From assembly GCA_902805665.1 (NCBI GenBank), contig CADCTB010000210.1:1-33225 (forward strand): a stretch of 33,225 bases of DNA, given 5' to 3'. How positions within the stretch are numbered: position 1 is the first letter of the stretch; each line of letters opens with the position of its first letter. The position numbers were made by a program, and so were the translations under genes. Source of the stretch: an uncultured Acidimicrobiales bacterium (GTDB lineage Bacteria; Actinomycetota; Acidimicrobiia; Acidimicrobiales; AC-14). The notes under the pieces were generated by a model. It saw nothing but the letters and a program-made list of their open reading frames with translations, was not told the DNA's origin and did not search any database. Below, piece by piece: positions 14,969-22,338 of this stretch.

Positions 14969-14998
14969 CTTGTTATCAACCACTTGGTTGATAACAAG
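14969..14998. promoter_or_regulatory. ArsR operator 1, 30-bp near-perfect palindrome
   Basis: 14 of 15 position pairs match around 14983/14984; the core is TCAACC-N4-GGTTGA (14976-14991) with outer arms CTTGTTA/TAACAAG. It covers the predicted start site of the ArsR transcript. Confidence 0.8.
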
Positions 14999-15024
14999 AT
15001 ACGCCCGGGTCGGGTCGTTGTCAA
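14996..15024 (-). promoter_or_regulatory. Promoter of the ArsR-AHSA1 operon
   Basis: On the - strand, TTGACA (15024-15019), a 17-bp spacer and TATCTT (15001-14996). The -35 overlaps the second operator and the -10 the first. Confidence 0.7.
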
Positions 15025-15036
15025 CCGTCGGGTTGA
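15021..15036. promoter_or_regulatory. ArsR operator 2 (core palindrome)
   Basis: A second TCAACC-N4-GGTTGA, 45 bp centre-to-centre from operator 1, without the outer arms. Sharing the exact core and spacer length supports both as binding sites for the same repressor. Confidence 0.65.
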
Positions 15037-15100
15037 GGACGCGCGGTTTTCGTCACTCCGGACGCCGGGGAGAAACGCCGGAGCGGCGCAGCGGAAAGGA

Positions 15101-15820
15101 ATGTTCGTCGACGTGAGCGGCCAGGTGCCCGAGGAGGAGATCGACAACCCGGCCGTCCGCCAACGTTGGCACGCCATGACCTTCCTGCACTGGCGGTGCG
15201 ACGTCGAGAAGCTGCGCGCTCTGCTGCCGGGCGGGCTGGAGGTCGACACCCACGACGGCGAGGCATGGGTGAGCATCACCCCCTTCCTGATGAAGGACTT
15301 CCGCCTGGGCCCGCTCCCCGCCGTCCCGGGCGTCTCGACCTTCCCGGAGACCAACGTGCGGACCTACGTGCGAGGGCCGGACGGACGTGACGGGCTCTGG
15401 TTCTTCTCCCTGGAGGCCGACAGCGTCCCGACCGTCCTTGGTGCTTCGAGTCTCTATGGGGTCCCGTACCAGTTCGCCGACATGTCGGTGGAGGAGCTCG
15501 ACGTCGTGCGCTACCGCAGCCGTCGCCGCGACAGGCCCGACGTCGGCCACGACATCAGCATCGTGCCCGGGGACCCTTGCCCCGCCCCCTCGGAGCTCGA
15601 TCACTGGCTGACCGGTCGCTGGCGGGCGTATTCGACGATCGCAGGTCGGTTGGCCGTGGTGCCCGTGCAACACCAGCCCTGGCCGCTGTGCGAGGCATCC
15701 GTTGCCAGTCTCGAGCAGTCGCTGCTGCGCGCGGTGGGCCTCCAGGACCCTGATGATTCCCCGCTGGTGCAATACTCGCCGGGCGTCGACGTCCGGCTCG
15801 GGGTGCCGCATCCCCTCTGA
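15101..15820 (+). CDS. DUF2071 (YqjF-like) protein
   Basis: 239 residues. VRQRWHAMTFLHWRCDVEKLRALLPGGLEVDTHDGEAWVSITPFLMKDFR is the typical DUF2071 opening (read here in pieces); later TNVRTYVRGPDGRDGLWFFSL and YGVPYQFADMSV fit the acetoacetate-decarboxylase-like fold of the family. Function unknown. ATG 15101 directly follows AAAGGA, so the spacing is too tight and GTG 15113 is a possible alternative. Divergent from ArsR and likely under the same operators. Confidence 0.82.
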   Translation: MFVDVSGQVPEEEIDNPAVRQRWHAMTFLHWRCDVEKLRALLPGGLEVDTHDGEAWVSITPFLMKDFRLGPLPAVPGVSTFPETNVRTYVRGPDGRDGLWFFSLEADSVPTVLGASSLYGVPYQFADMSVEELDVVRYRSRRRDRPDVGHDISIVPGDPCPAPSELDHWLTGRWRAYSTIAGRLAVVPVQHQPWPLCEASVASLEQSLLRAVGLQDPDDSPLVQYSPGVDVRLGVPHPL

Positions 15821-15936
15821 GGTCAAGTTGCGTGGTGGGGACGCCGATCCTCCTGCCATGACCCGCATTGCAAGGGTCCGTCCCCGCTGCAGGCCGCTGC
15901 GGCGGGGCGACCGTTAGCCAGCGCCGGGAGCGCACC

Positions 15937-16440
15937 GTGACCACCTGGGTCCTCGCCGAGGTCACGCTGGCCTTCGTCGTGTTCTGCGCCGACTCGGTGG
16001 GCGACGAGGACCGAGGGCTGGTCCAGCGCCTCGCCCGGGCCGTCCTGTGGATGGTGACGCTCACCAGGTGGTTCACCCACCGGAATCTGACGAAGTTGGG
16101 ACGATTCAGCGCAGTTGTGTGGTTCTTGGTGACGATGGGGTGGCTCCTGACCTTGGAGTACGACCGGATCAAGAACCCCGCCTTTCTGCTCGTCGCCGAG
16201 GCGACGATGGCTTTCGTCGTCTACTGCGTCGACGCCCTGTCGGCCGACCTGGTGAACAAGCCGGGGCGGCGCATCCTCCGCAGCCTGTTCTGGGTCGTCC
16301 CGATCGCCCTCTACCTCAGCGACGACGACAGCGTCGCCCTCATCGCGGCGAGCGTGACGGTCTGGGTCCTGCTCACCACCGGCTGGCTCCTCGGCCTGCT
16401 CGCCGACCGGGTCGCCGCACCCCTGGGAGGATGGCTGTGA
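15937..16440 (+). CDS. Small membrane protein made of two tandem homologous units
   Basis: 167 residues, about four membrane helices. Residues 3-80 and 82-162 align along their length: both begin with AE-x-T-x-AFVV-x-C-x-D, have a basic stretch (VQRLARA and GRRILRS) before a Trp-containing helix, and end VW-x-L-x-T-x-GWLL-x-L-x2-DR. This is an internal duplication, each unit with a conserved Cys and Asp in the first helix. I do not recognise the family. GTG 15937 has GGGAG eight nucleotides upstream. Its TGA overlaps the start of the GH43 gene, implying coupling. The 116 bp before it hold no clear promoter. Confidence 0.75.
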   Translation: MTTWVLAEVTLAFVVFCADSVGDEDRGLVQRLARAVLWMVTLTRWFTHRNLTKLGRFSAVVWFLVTMGWLLTLEYDRIKNPAFLLVAEATMAFVVYCVDALSADLVNKPGRRILRSLFWVVPIALYLSDDDSVALIAASVTVWVLLTTGWLLGLLADRVAAPLGGWL

Positions 16441-17411
16441 GACTGCTGGACACCTTCCGCGAACGCCGCCCCTTCCCCGGGCAGGACCCCTGGGTCGTCC
16501 CCCACGCCGGGTCGCTGCTGCTGGTCCAGGCCGCCGGCGGGAACCGCCGGATCGTCGTGAAGCGCTTCAAGGAGCTGGCCCGCATGGACCGCAACACCGA
16601 GACGGTGATCTGGGCTCCGAGCGGGCCCAGCAGCCACGGTCGCCACGTGTGGGCGCCCGAGCTGCACCAGATCGACGGGCGCTGGTACGTGTACTTCGCC
16701 GCCAGCGACGGCCGGGCGACCAACCATCGCATGTACGCCTTGGTCGCCGACGACCCCCTGGGGCCGTATGAGGAGCTCGGACCGGTTCGCGACCCCGACC
16801 ACGACGTCTGGGCCATCGATCTCACCGTCTTCACCCACGAGGACCGGCGGTATGCCGTGTGGTCCGGGTGGGAGGGCCCCGACGACGGCTTCCCCCAGAA
16901 CCTCTACATCGCCCCCATGTCGAACCCGTGGACGATCAGCGGCCCTCGCCGGTGCCTGTCGCGGCCTCAGCACGGCTGGGAGATGAGTGTGGCGCCGGTC
17001 AACGAAGGCCCCGAGGTCATCCGCCATGCCGGCCGGCTCTTCGTCGTCTACGCGGCCGATGCCAGCTGGACTCAGGCCTACAAGATGGGGCTGCTGGAGT
17101 GCACCGGGGGCGACGTCATGGATCCCACGTCGTGGCAGAAGCTGCCCCGACCCTTCTTCACCGGTGGCGGCCACGGCTGCGTGGTCGACACGCCGGCCGG
17201 CACCTACCTCGTCTACCACCGCAAGCTCGGCGGCGATCCCGGGTGGGCCGACCGCGAGATCCGCTCGGCGCCGCTCGACTGGGATGCCGACGGGTACCCC
17301 GTCGTCCGCCTGGGCGGACCGTCCGGCGGCACGTCGCCCGCGAGAGGCACCGGGAGCTCGCCCGGCTTGTCCGCAGGGGGATCGAGCGACGGCCTCGGCC
17401 GGGTCGCCTGA
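16437..17411 (+). CDS. Glycoside hydrolase family 43 protein
   Basis: 324 residues, a single five-bladed propeller without signal peptide. The catalytic triad is visible: base Asp17 (GQDPWV), pKa-modulating Asp128 (WAIDLTVF) and acid Glu190 (NEGPEV). HVWAPELHQIDGRWYVYFAAS is the diagnostic blade-two motif, and His246 (GGGHG) is the usual metal-coordinating centre. Arabinosidase/xylosidase-type activity is expected for the family. GTG 16437 overlaps the preceding stop (GTGA) and has GGGAGG at 6 nt; ATG 16431 is an alternative. The C-terminal 35 residues are Gly/Ser-rich and likely disordered. Confidence 0.87.
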   Translation: MRLLDTFRERRPFPGQDPWVVPHAGSLLLVQAAGGNRRIVVKRFKELARMDRNTETVIWAPSGPSSHGRHVWAPELHQIDGRWYVYFAASDGRATNHRMYALVADDPLGPYEELGPVRDPDHDVWAIDLTVFTHEDRRYAVWSGWEGPDDGFPQNLYIAPMSNPWTISGPRRCLSRPQHGWEMSVAPVNEGPEVIRHAGRLFVVYAADASWTQAYKMGLLECTGGDVMDPTSWQKLPRPFFTGGGHGCVVDTPAGTYLVYHRKLGGDPGWADREIRSAPLDWDADGYPVVRLGGPSGGTSPARGTGSSPGLSAGGSSDGLGRVA

Positions 17412-17428
17412 CACGGGGACTCTGAATG

Positions 17429-17462
17429 CGACGACGGGGCCGCAGAGGCGGCCCCGTCGTCG
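17429..17462. terminator. Bidirectional terminator, GH43 and NMT1-like genes
   Basis: Perfect 15-bp stem (17429-17443 with 17448-17462), loop AGAG, in the 117-bp gap between convergent genes. It is the strongest hairpin in the window. Confidence 0.82.
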
Positions 17463-17528
17463 GAGATGTCGTTCGGTTCGGCGCTAGGCGCGGCTGCCGG
17501 CGACCGCCGGAACGACGTTGCCCGACCA

Positions 17529-18527
17529 CTAGCGCGACATGACGAGCTTCTTGGTGTCGACCTGGCCGTTGAACTCGCCGATGTCCTTCAGCACCTGGAC
17601 CCACCTGTCGAGATCGCCGGCGCGCACGTCGAAGTTGTAGGTGGGCAGGGGGACGCTGGAAGCCACGGCCTCAGGCAGCTTGGTGTACTCCTGGAGGATC
17701 CGTCGGGCCTCGGCCGGGCTCTGACCGATGAACGCCTCAGCCTCCTTGAGCGACGTGACAAAGCGAGCCACCGCGTCGCGGTTCTTGTTGGCCCACGAGC
17801 CCTGTGCCAGCCAGAAGTTGGTCGCCAGCGGGTCGCCGATGGCGTCGAACGGGGTGGCGATGGAGACGTTGCCTGCCCTGATGAGCTGGCTGGCGATGGG
17901 CTCCAGCGCCTCGACGGCGTCGATGCGCCCGGCTCGAAGCTGGTCGGGCAGGTTGGGCGTCGGCGCCTCGACACCGCCGACCTTCGACGGGTCCCCACCC
18001 TTCTCCTTGACCTGGTACTTCACCGCGGCGTGGATGACGCCGCTGAGGGTGGGCGTCCCCACTGTCTTGCCCTGGAGCTGGCTCACGTCGGTGATGCCCG
18101 AGTCGGCCTTGACGATCACCTTGACGAACGGGTTTTCCTTGGTGCTGTTGGTGTTTCCTGCCGCCTGGATGACGTCGACGCCTGCGGCTCCAGCCCTGAT
18201 CAGGTCGGTGGCGGTCCCGAGGGCGAGGTCGAACTGGCGCCCGAGGGTGGCCGGGATGTCGGAGATGTTGGCGGCCTCGGTGAGGGTCACGTTCAGGTTG
18301 TTCTTCTCGAAGATGCCTTGGGCCTTGGCGATGTGGAGAGGCAGGACGGTCGTGGCGGGAACGTAGGAGACCCGAAGCTCGGTCGGACCGGCGCTGGTGG
18401 CTTGCGATCCGCTCTGCGTCTCCGAGGAGCTGCCGCCCCCACCGCACGCAGCTGCGACGAGACCGAGGGCTGCGGCTGCGGCTACCGCGGCGCGGCTACC
18501 GGACCGAAATCTCCTTGACTGGTTCAT
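17529..18527 (-). CDS. NMT1/SsuA-like ABC substrate-binding lipoprotein
   Basis: 332 residues. Lipoprotein signal with lipobox AAAC (Cys28) then a Gly/Ser linker. The mature part is an NMT1/TauA/SsuA-type type-2 periplasmic fold: LRVSYVPATTVLPLHIAKAQGIF, then FDLALGTATDLIRAGAAGVDVI, KTVGTPTLSGVIHAAVKY and AGRIDAVEALEPIASQLI. Relatives bind taurine, alkanesulfonates, nitrate or pyrimidine precursors (family knowledge). No matching SsuB/SsuC-type permease or ATPase is nearby; its neighbours are peptide-type transporter genes. AAGGA lies 9 nt before ATG 18527. A TGCAAC tandem element precedes it. Confidence 0.88.
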   Translation of the reverse strand: MNQSRRFRSGSRAAVAAAAALGLVAAACGGGGSSSETQSGSQATSAGPTELRVSYVPATTVLPLHIAKAQGIFEKNNLNVTLTEAANISDIPATLGRQFDLALGTATDLIRAGAAGVDVIQAAGNTNSTKENPFVKVIVKADSGITDVSQLQGKTVGTPTLSGVIHAAVKYQVKEKGGDPSKVGGVEAPTPNLPDQLRAGRIDAVEALEPIASQLIRAGNVSIATPFDAIGDPLATNFWLAQGSWANKNRDAVARFVTSLKEAEAFIGQSPAEARRILQEYTKLPEAVASSVPLPTYNFDVRAGDLDRWVQVLKDIGEFNGQVDTKKLVMSR

Positions 18528-18597
18528 GGGACTCTTCCTTTCGATGGAGGATGCTCTTGAACGACGGCCCCGAACGGGACGTGCGCTTGCAAAGTCA

Positions 18598-18629
18598 GTT
18601 CTAAGAGCCGCCATTGCAACGTCGTTGCA
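18598..18629 (-). promoter_or_regulatory. TGCAAC tandem box and -10, NMT1-like gene
   Basis: On the - strand, TGCAAC (18629-18624), 5 nt, TGCAAT (18618-18613), then 9 nt to TAGAAC (18603-18598). Start codon 64-70 nt further on. Same layout as four other promoters in the window. Confidence 0.65.
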
Positions 18630-18678
18630 TGACTCGGGCGCCGGAGCGATGGTCTGCGTCGCTGGTCGTCGCGACCCG

Positions 18679-19479
18679 TCAGCCGGCCGTTTCGAGGCGG
18701 CCCACTTCGGCCGCGGCATGCAACAGCATCTTCGTATAGGGGTCACTCGGGGACTGGAAGACCTCGGCGGTGCGCCCACACTCCACCAGCCGCCCCTGCT
18801 GCATGACCGCCACCTGCTCGCCGACCGCCCCGGCCATGTCGAGGTCGTGGGTGATGACCAGGAAGGCGATCCCATGACGGTCCCGCAGGTCACGGATGAC
18901 CTGCACGATGCTGCCCCGCAAGGTGGCGTCCACCATCGACGTCGGCTCGTCCGCCACCACCAGGCGTGGACGCCCGACGAGGGCCCGGGCCAGCACCACG
19001 CGCTGGCGCTGGCCGCCGGACAGCTGGTGGGGATAGCGCTGAAGGAAGTCCGAGGCGGGCGTCAGCCCCACCTCCTCGAGCGCTTCGTAGACCCTGGGAG
19101 AGCTTGCCCGTCCCGTCCCCGCGATCTGGAGCGGCTCGGCCACGGCCGAGGCCACCCGCATGCCGGGGTGCAGGGACTGGTATGGGTCCTGGAGCACGAG
19201 GTGCATGTTCCGGCGGAGATGGCGCAGCTGACGCTCCCGCAACCGTGCGTACTCGACCCCGTCGAACAGAAGCTCGCCGGAGTCGAGGCGCTCGAGGCCC
19301 ACGACGGCGCGACCGAGCGTGGACTTGCCCGACCCACTCTCGCCGACGAGGGCGACGATCTCGCCCTCCCCTACCGCGAGCGACACGTCGTCGAGAGCGG
19401 CGACACGGCGGCGGCGAGAGCCGGTTCCGGTACGGAACGTCTTGCTGGCGTCCCGGATCTGAAGGATGGCATCGGTCAT
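18679..19479 (-). CDS. Peptide-type ABC transporter ATPase (DppF/OppF-like)
   Basis: 266 residues, one ABC domain. Walker A GESGSGKST (about 44-52), Q-loop LQDP, signature LSGGQRQRV, Walker B RLVVADEPTSMVD and the H-loop VITHDL are all intact. The C-terminal extension (VECGRTAEVFQSPSDPYTKMLL) is the usual oligopeptide transporter tail. The preceding gene's stop overlaps its ATG by 4 nt (ATGA at 19476-19479), so it is coupled to the permease-ATPase fusion. It is the last gene of the transporter block. Confidence 0.92.
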   Translation of the reverse strand: MTDAILQIRDASKTFRTGTGSRRRRVAALDDVSLAVGEGEIVALVGESGSGKSTLGRAVVGLERLDSGELLFDGVEYARLRERQLRHLRRNMHLVLQDPYQSLHPGMRVASAVAEPLQIAGTGRASSPRVYEALEEVGLTPASDFLQRYPHQLSGGQRQRVVLARALVGRPRLVVADEPTSMVDATLRGSIVQVIRDLRDRHGIAFLVITHDLDMAGAVGEQVAVMQQGRLVECGRTAEVFQSPSDPYTKMLLHAAAEVGRLETAG

Positions 19480-21155
19480 GCTCGTGCTCCCAGAGGTGAA
19501 AGGCGGGTGTTCAGGAGGCGACGGCTGTAGTCCTCGGTCGGAGCGGAGGCCACCTTCGACGCGTCGCCGCGCTCGACGACGCGGCCGTCCTCCAGGATCA
19601 CCAGCTCGTCGGCCACGCGCAGGACCATCTGCACGTCGTGGGTGATGATCAGCACGGTGAGGCCGAGGCGGTCCTTCAGGTCCTGCACCAGCCGGAGGAT
19701 GGAGGCCTGGGTGACCAGGTCGAGGCCGGTCGTGGGCTCATCCGCGATGAGGAGATCGGGCGAGTTGGCCAGCGCCATGGCGATGATCACCCGCTGGCGC
19801 ATGCCGCCGGAGAGCTCGTGGGGATAGGCCTGGTGGGCCGACGCCGGCAGGCCGACGTCGCCGAGCAGCTCGGTGGCCCGCCGGCGCGCCCTGTCGGGCG
19901 GCATCGTCAGCTCAGCGGCCTCGGCGATCTGGGCGTGGATCGTGTACGCCGGGTTCAGGGCGTTCATGGCCGCCTGGGTGACGAGGCCGATCCGGCGGCC
20001 GCGCACCCGGGCCGCGGCCGCGGCGGAGAGCAGCTTCCGGCCTTCGAAGGTCGCCTCCCCCTGCACCACGGGATCGCCCGGCAGCAGGCCCAGCAGTCCC
20101 ATCACGATGGTGCTCTTGCCCGACCCGGACTCACCGACCAGGGCGGTGATGCGGCCGCGGGGCACCTCGAAGCTCACGCCCTTCACTGCCGGCGGGGTGC
20201 CCCTCCGGTACGACACCACCAGGTCGCGCACCTCCAGGATCGGATCTCCGGCCGGAGCAACGGGGGCGACCGTCGGGGGCCGGCGGCGAGGCCCACTGAG
20301 GAAGCGGAGCCGCCCCGACGTGCTGGCCAGCCGCGGGTCGGCCCATTCCTCGCAGGCGTAGCCGGTGAAGGCGAAGCCGAGCACGACCACGGTGAGGGCG
20401 AACCCGGGCGGCAGCATCCACCATTTCCAGGCCCCGGTGAGCAGGGCGTTGTTGGAGCTGGCGTTGGAGAGCATGATCCCCCAGCTGGCCTGGTTGGGGT
20501 CGCCCAGCCCGAGGAAGGCCAGCGCCGCTTCCGAGATCACCGCCGCGTTCGCCACCCGCACGAACTGGGCCGAGGCCAGCGGCGTGAGCCGGGTGAGGAT
20601 GTGGCGGGAGACGATGCGGGTGCCGGAACCACCCATGGCCCGGGCGGCCTGGACGTGCTGGAACTCCCGCAGCTTGAGCACCTGGGCCCACAGCACCCGG
20701 GCGGGCCGGGCCCATGACACGGCGGCGATCACCACCGCGGTGGTGACCAGGCCCCGACCGAGGAAGGCGGCAAGGACGAGCACGAGAGGCAGGAACGGGA
20801 AAGCCAGGGTGACGTCGGTCAGGCGCATGAGCACCGCCTCGGCCCATCCCCGCTTCCACCCGGCCACCACGGCCACGAGCAGCCCGATGGCCAGCGCCAG
20901 GGCGGCCGCCCCCACGCCGATGGCGAGGGAGATACGGGCGCCGTAGACGAGTTGGGCGAAGATGTCGACGCCGAGGTCGTCGGTGCCGAGGGGGTGGCCC
21001 AGGCCCGGGCGTCGCAGGGGGAGTCCGCTGGGACGGGTGGGCGAGTGGCGGGCCACCAGCGGTGCGAACATGGCAGCCGAGGCGGAAAGGGCCAGCAGCA
21101 CCAGCCCGAGTCGACCAAGGGTCCTGCCAGGACTTCGCTTCAGAGTGGAGCTCAT
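19476..21155 (-). CDS. Permease-ATPase fusion of a peptide-type ABC transporter (DppC-DppD)
   Basis: 559 residues combining two subunits. Residues 1-265 are a DppC-like permease: GHPLGTDDLGVDIFAQLVYGARISL, then the EAA loop RAMGGSGTRIVSRHILTRLTP region and about five helices. After a Pro-rich linker, residues 295-545 are a complete ATPase with Walker A GESGSGKST, signature LSGGMRQRV, Walker B DLLIADEPTTGLD and H-loop IITHD. Such fusions are known in actinobacteria. ATG 21155 overlaps the preceding permease stop (ATGA). Confidence 0.92.
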   Translation of the reverse strand: MSSTLKRSPGRTLGRLGLVLLALSASAAMFAPLVARHSPTRPSGLPLRRPGLGHPLGTDDLGVDIFAQLVYGARISLAIGVGAAALALAIGLLVAVVAGWKRGWAEAVLMRLTDVTLAFPFLPLVLVLAAFLGRGLVTTAVVIAAVSWARPARVLWAQVLKLREFQHVQAARAMGGSGTRIVSRHILTRLTPLASAQFVRVANAAVISEAALAFLGLGDPNQASWGIMLSNASSNNALLTGAWKWWMLPPGFALTVVVLGFAFTGYACEEWADPRLASTSGRLRFLSGPRRRPPTVAPVAPAGDPILEVRDLVVSYRRGTPPAVKGVSFEVPRGRITALVGESGSGKSTIVMGLLGLLPGDPVVQGEATFEGRKLLSAAAAARVRGRRIGLVTQAAMNALNPAYTIHAQIAEAAELTMPPDRARRRATELLGDVGLPASAHQAYPHELSGGMRQRVIIAMALANSPDLLIADEPTTGLDLVTQASILRLVQDLKDRLGLTVLIITHDVQMVLRVADELVILEDGRVVERGDASKVASAPTEDYSRRLLNTRLSPLGARA

Positions 21156-22210
21156 CCCCCCACCTTTCCGGGACGGCGGACCCGCGGGTCCAGGAACGGA
21201 TACACGAGCTCGGCCACCAGGTTGGCGGCGATGACGCCGAGGGCGATCAGCAGGAAGCACCCCTGGAGCACCGGATAGTCGCGGCTCAGGACGCTCTCGT
21301 AGATGAGGCGGCCGAGGCCGGGATAGGAGAACACCGTCTCCACCGGCGCCGCACCGCCGAAGAGGGCGCCGACGTTCAGCATGGCCACCGTCCACACCGG
21401 CACCAGGGCGTTGCGGCGGGCGTGGCGGCGGACACCCGAGGGGTCGAGACCCTTGGCCGCGGCCATGGTGACGTAGTCCTCGCCCAACTCCGACACGGCC
21501 GACGAGCGGGCCACGAGGTAGGCCGACCCGAGGCCGGCGAGCGTGAGGGCGGCGATCGGCAGGACTGCCCGGCGGGCCACTTCGAAGGCGAAGGCCAGGC
21601 CCTGCGCCTCGGTTCCGGGCAACGCCCCGAACACCGGGAGCAGCTTGAGCTGCACGGAGAAGAGCAGCATGAGCAGCAGGGCCACGAAAAACGGTGGGAA
21701 CGAGTCCGCCACCATCACGCCGGTGAGGGTGCGCACGTCGGACCTCGTGCCTCGGCGCCAAGCGGATCGGAAGCCCAGTGCGGCGCCGATGAGGGTGGAG
21801 AGCAGCACGGACGTGCCCACCAGGAGCAGCGTCCAGGGGAGGCGCTCGGCCAGGAGGGAGGTTACGGGGCGGCCGTGCCGGGTCGAGATGCCGAGGTCTC
21901 CCTGGACGAGGTTGCCCAGGTAGCGGGTGAACTGCTCCCACTCCGAGCCGTTCAGCCCGTAGCTCCCCGCCAGCTGCTCACGCTGTTCGGCGGAGATGGC
22001 GTTGGCCTGCTCGGCCGGGACCAGGAAGTCGATCGGGTCGCCGGGGGCGAGACGGGGCAGCGCGAAGTTGAGGATGACCGCCACACCCAGCACCAGCGCG
22101 GCCAGGGGAAGCGCCCGCAGGAACTGGCGGCCGATGGGGACCAGGCCGCTCCACCGGCTGTCCGACTGGTGTCCGAACGCCTCGGTCGGCGTCAATGAGA
22201 TGTCAGCCAC
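21152..22210 (-). CDS. Peptide-type ABC permease (DppB/OppB-like)
   Basis: 352 residues. A first helix (about 30-50) is followed by the family's periplasmic segment LAPGDPIDFLVPAEQ...GLNGSEWEQFTRYLGNLVQGDLG, then five more helices. The EAA-like loop reads EDYVTMAAAKGLDPSGVRRHARRN, contacting an ATPase. GTG 22210 has GAGG seven nucleotides upstream; a start at 22264 would overlap the tandem TGCAAC element. It has its own promoter-like element and is separated from the binding protein by a hairpin, so it may be transcribed separately. Confidence 0.92.
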   Translation of the reverse strand: MADISLTPTEAFGHQSDSRWSGLVPIGRQFLRALPLAALVLGVAVILNFALPRLAPGDPIDFLVPAEQANAISAEQREQLAGSYGLNGSEWEQFTRYLGNLVQGDLGISTRHGRPVTSLLAERLPWTLLLVGTSVLLSTLIGAALGFRSAWRRGTRSDVRTLTGVMVADSFPPFFVALLLMLLFSVQLKLLPVFGALPGTEAQGLAFAFEVARRAVLPIAALTLAGLGSAYLVARSSAVSELGEDYVTMAAAKGLDPSGVRRHARRNALVPVWTVAMLNVGALFGGAAPVETVFSYPGLGRLIYESVLSRDYPVLQGCFLLIALGVIAANLVAELVYPFLDPRVRRPGKVGG

Positions 22211-22242
22211 GGGAGTACCTCGTTGCTCGTCGTTCAGGACCA

Positions 22243-22274
22243 AACATGGCGGCTGCCGTTGCACCGGCGTTGCG
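22243..22274 (-). promoter_or_regulatory. TGCAAC tandem box and -10, permease gene
   Basis: On the - strand, CGCAAC (22274-22269), 5 nt, TGCAAC (22263-22258), 9 nt, CATGTT (22248-22243). The predicted start site is about 26 nt before GTG 22210, leaving room for its GAGG ribosome-binding site. Confidence 0.65.
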
Positions 22275-22293
22275 TGTGTTTCGTGGCGCAGGA

Positions 22294-22323
22294 AGGGCGG
22301 GCGCCGGGGGGGACGCCCGCCCT
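22294..22323 (-). terminator. Hairpin after the binding-protein gene
   Basis: Perfect 10-bp stem (AGGGCGGGCG 22294-22303 with 22314-22323) and 10-nt G-rich loop, 15 bp beyond the binding-protein stop. It could reduce read-through so that binding protein and permease levels differ. Confidence 0.6.
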
Positions 22324-22338
22324 ACCCGAGCAGGGGCC

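Noticed and set aside
15867-15874. ATTGCAAG upstream of the duplicated membrane protein as a regulon box
   Set aside because: Only one half-site, with no second repeat at 11 bp and no -10 at the required distance.
18719-18724. Single TGCAAC inside the DppF-like gene as a sixth regulon site
   Set aside because: No partner 11 bp away and it lies in coding sequence. The same holds for the copy at 15666-15671.
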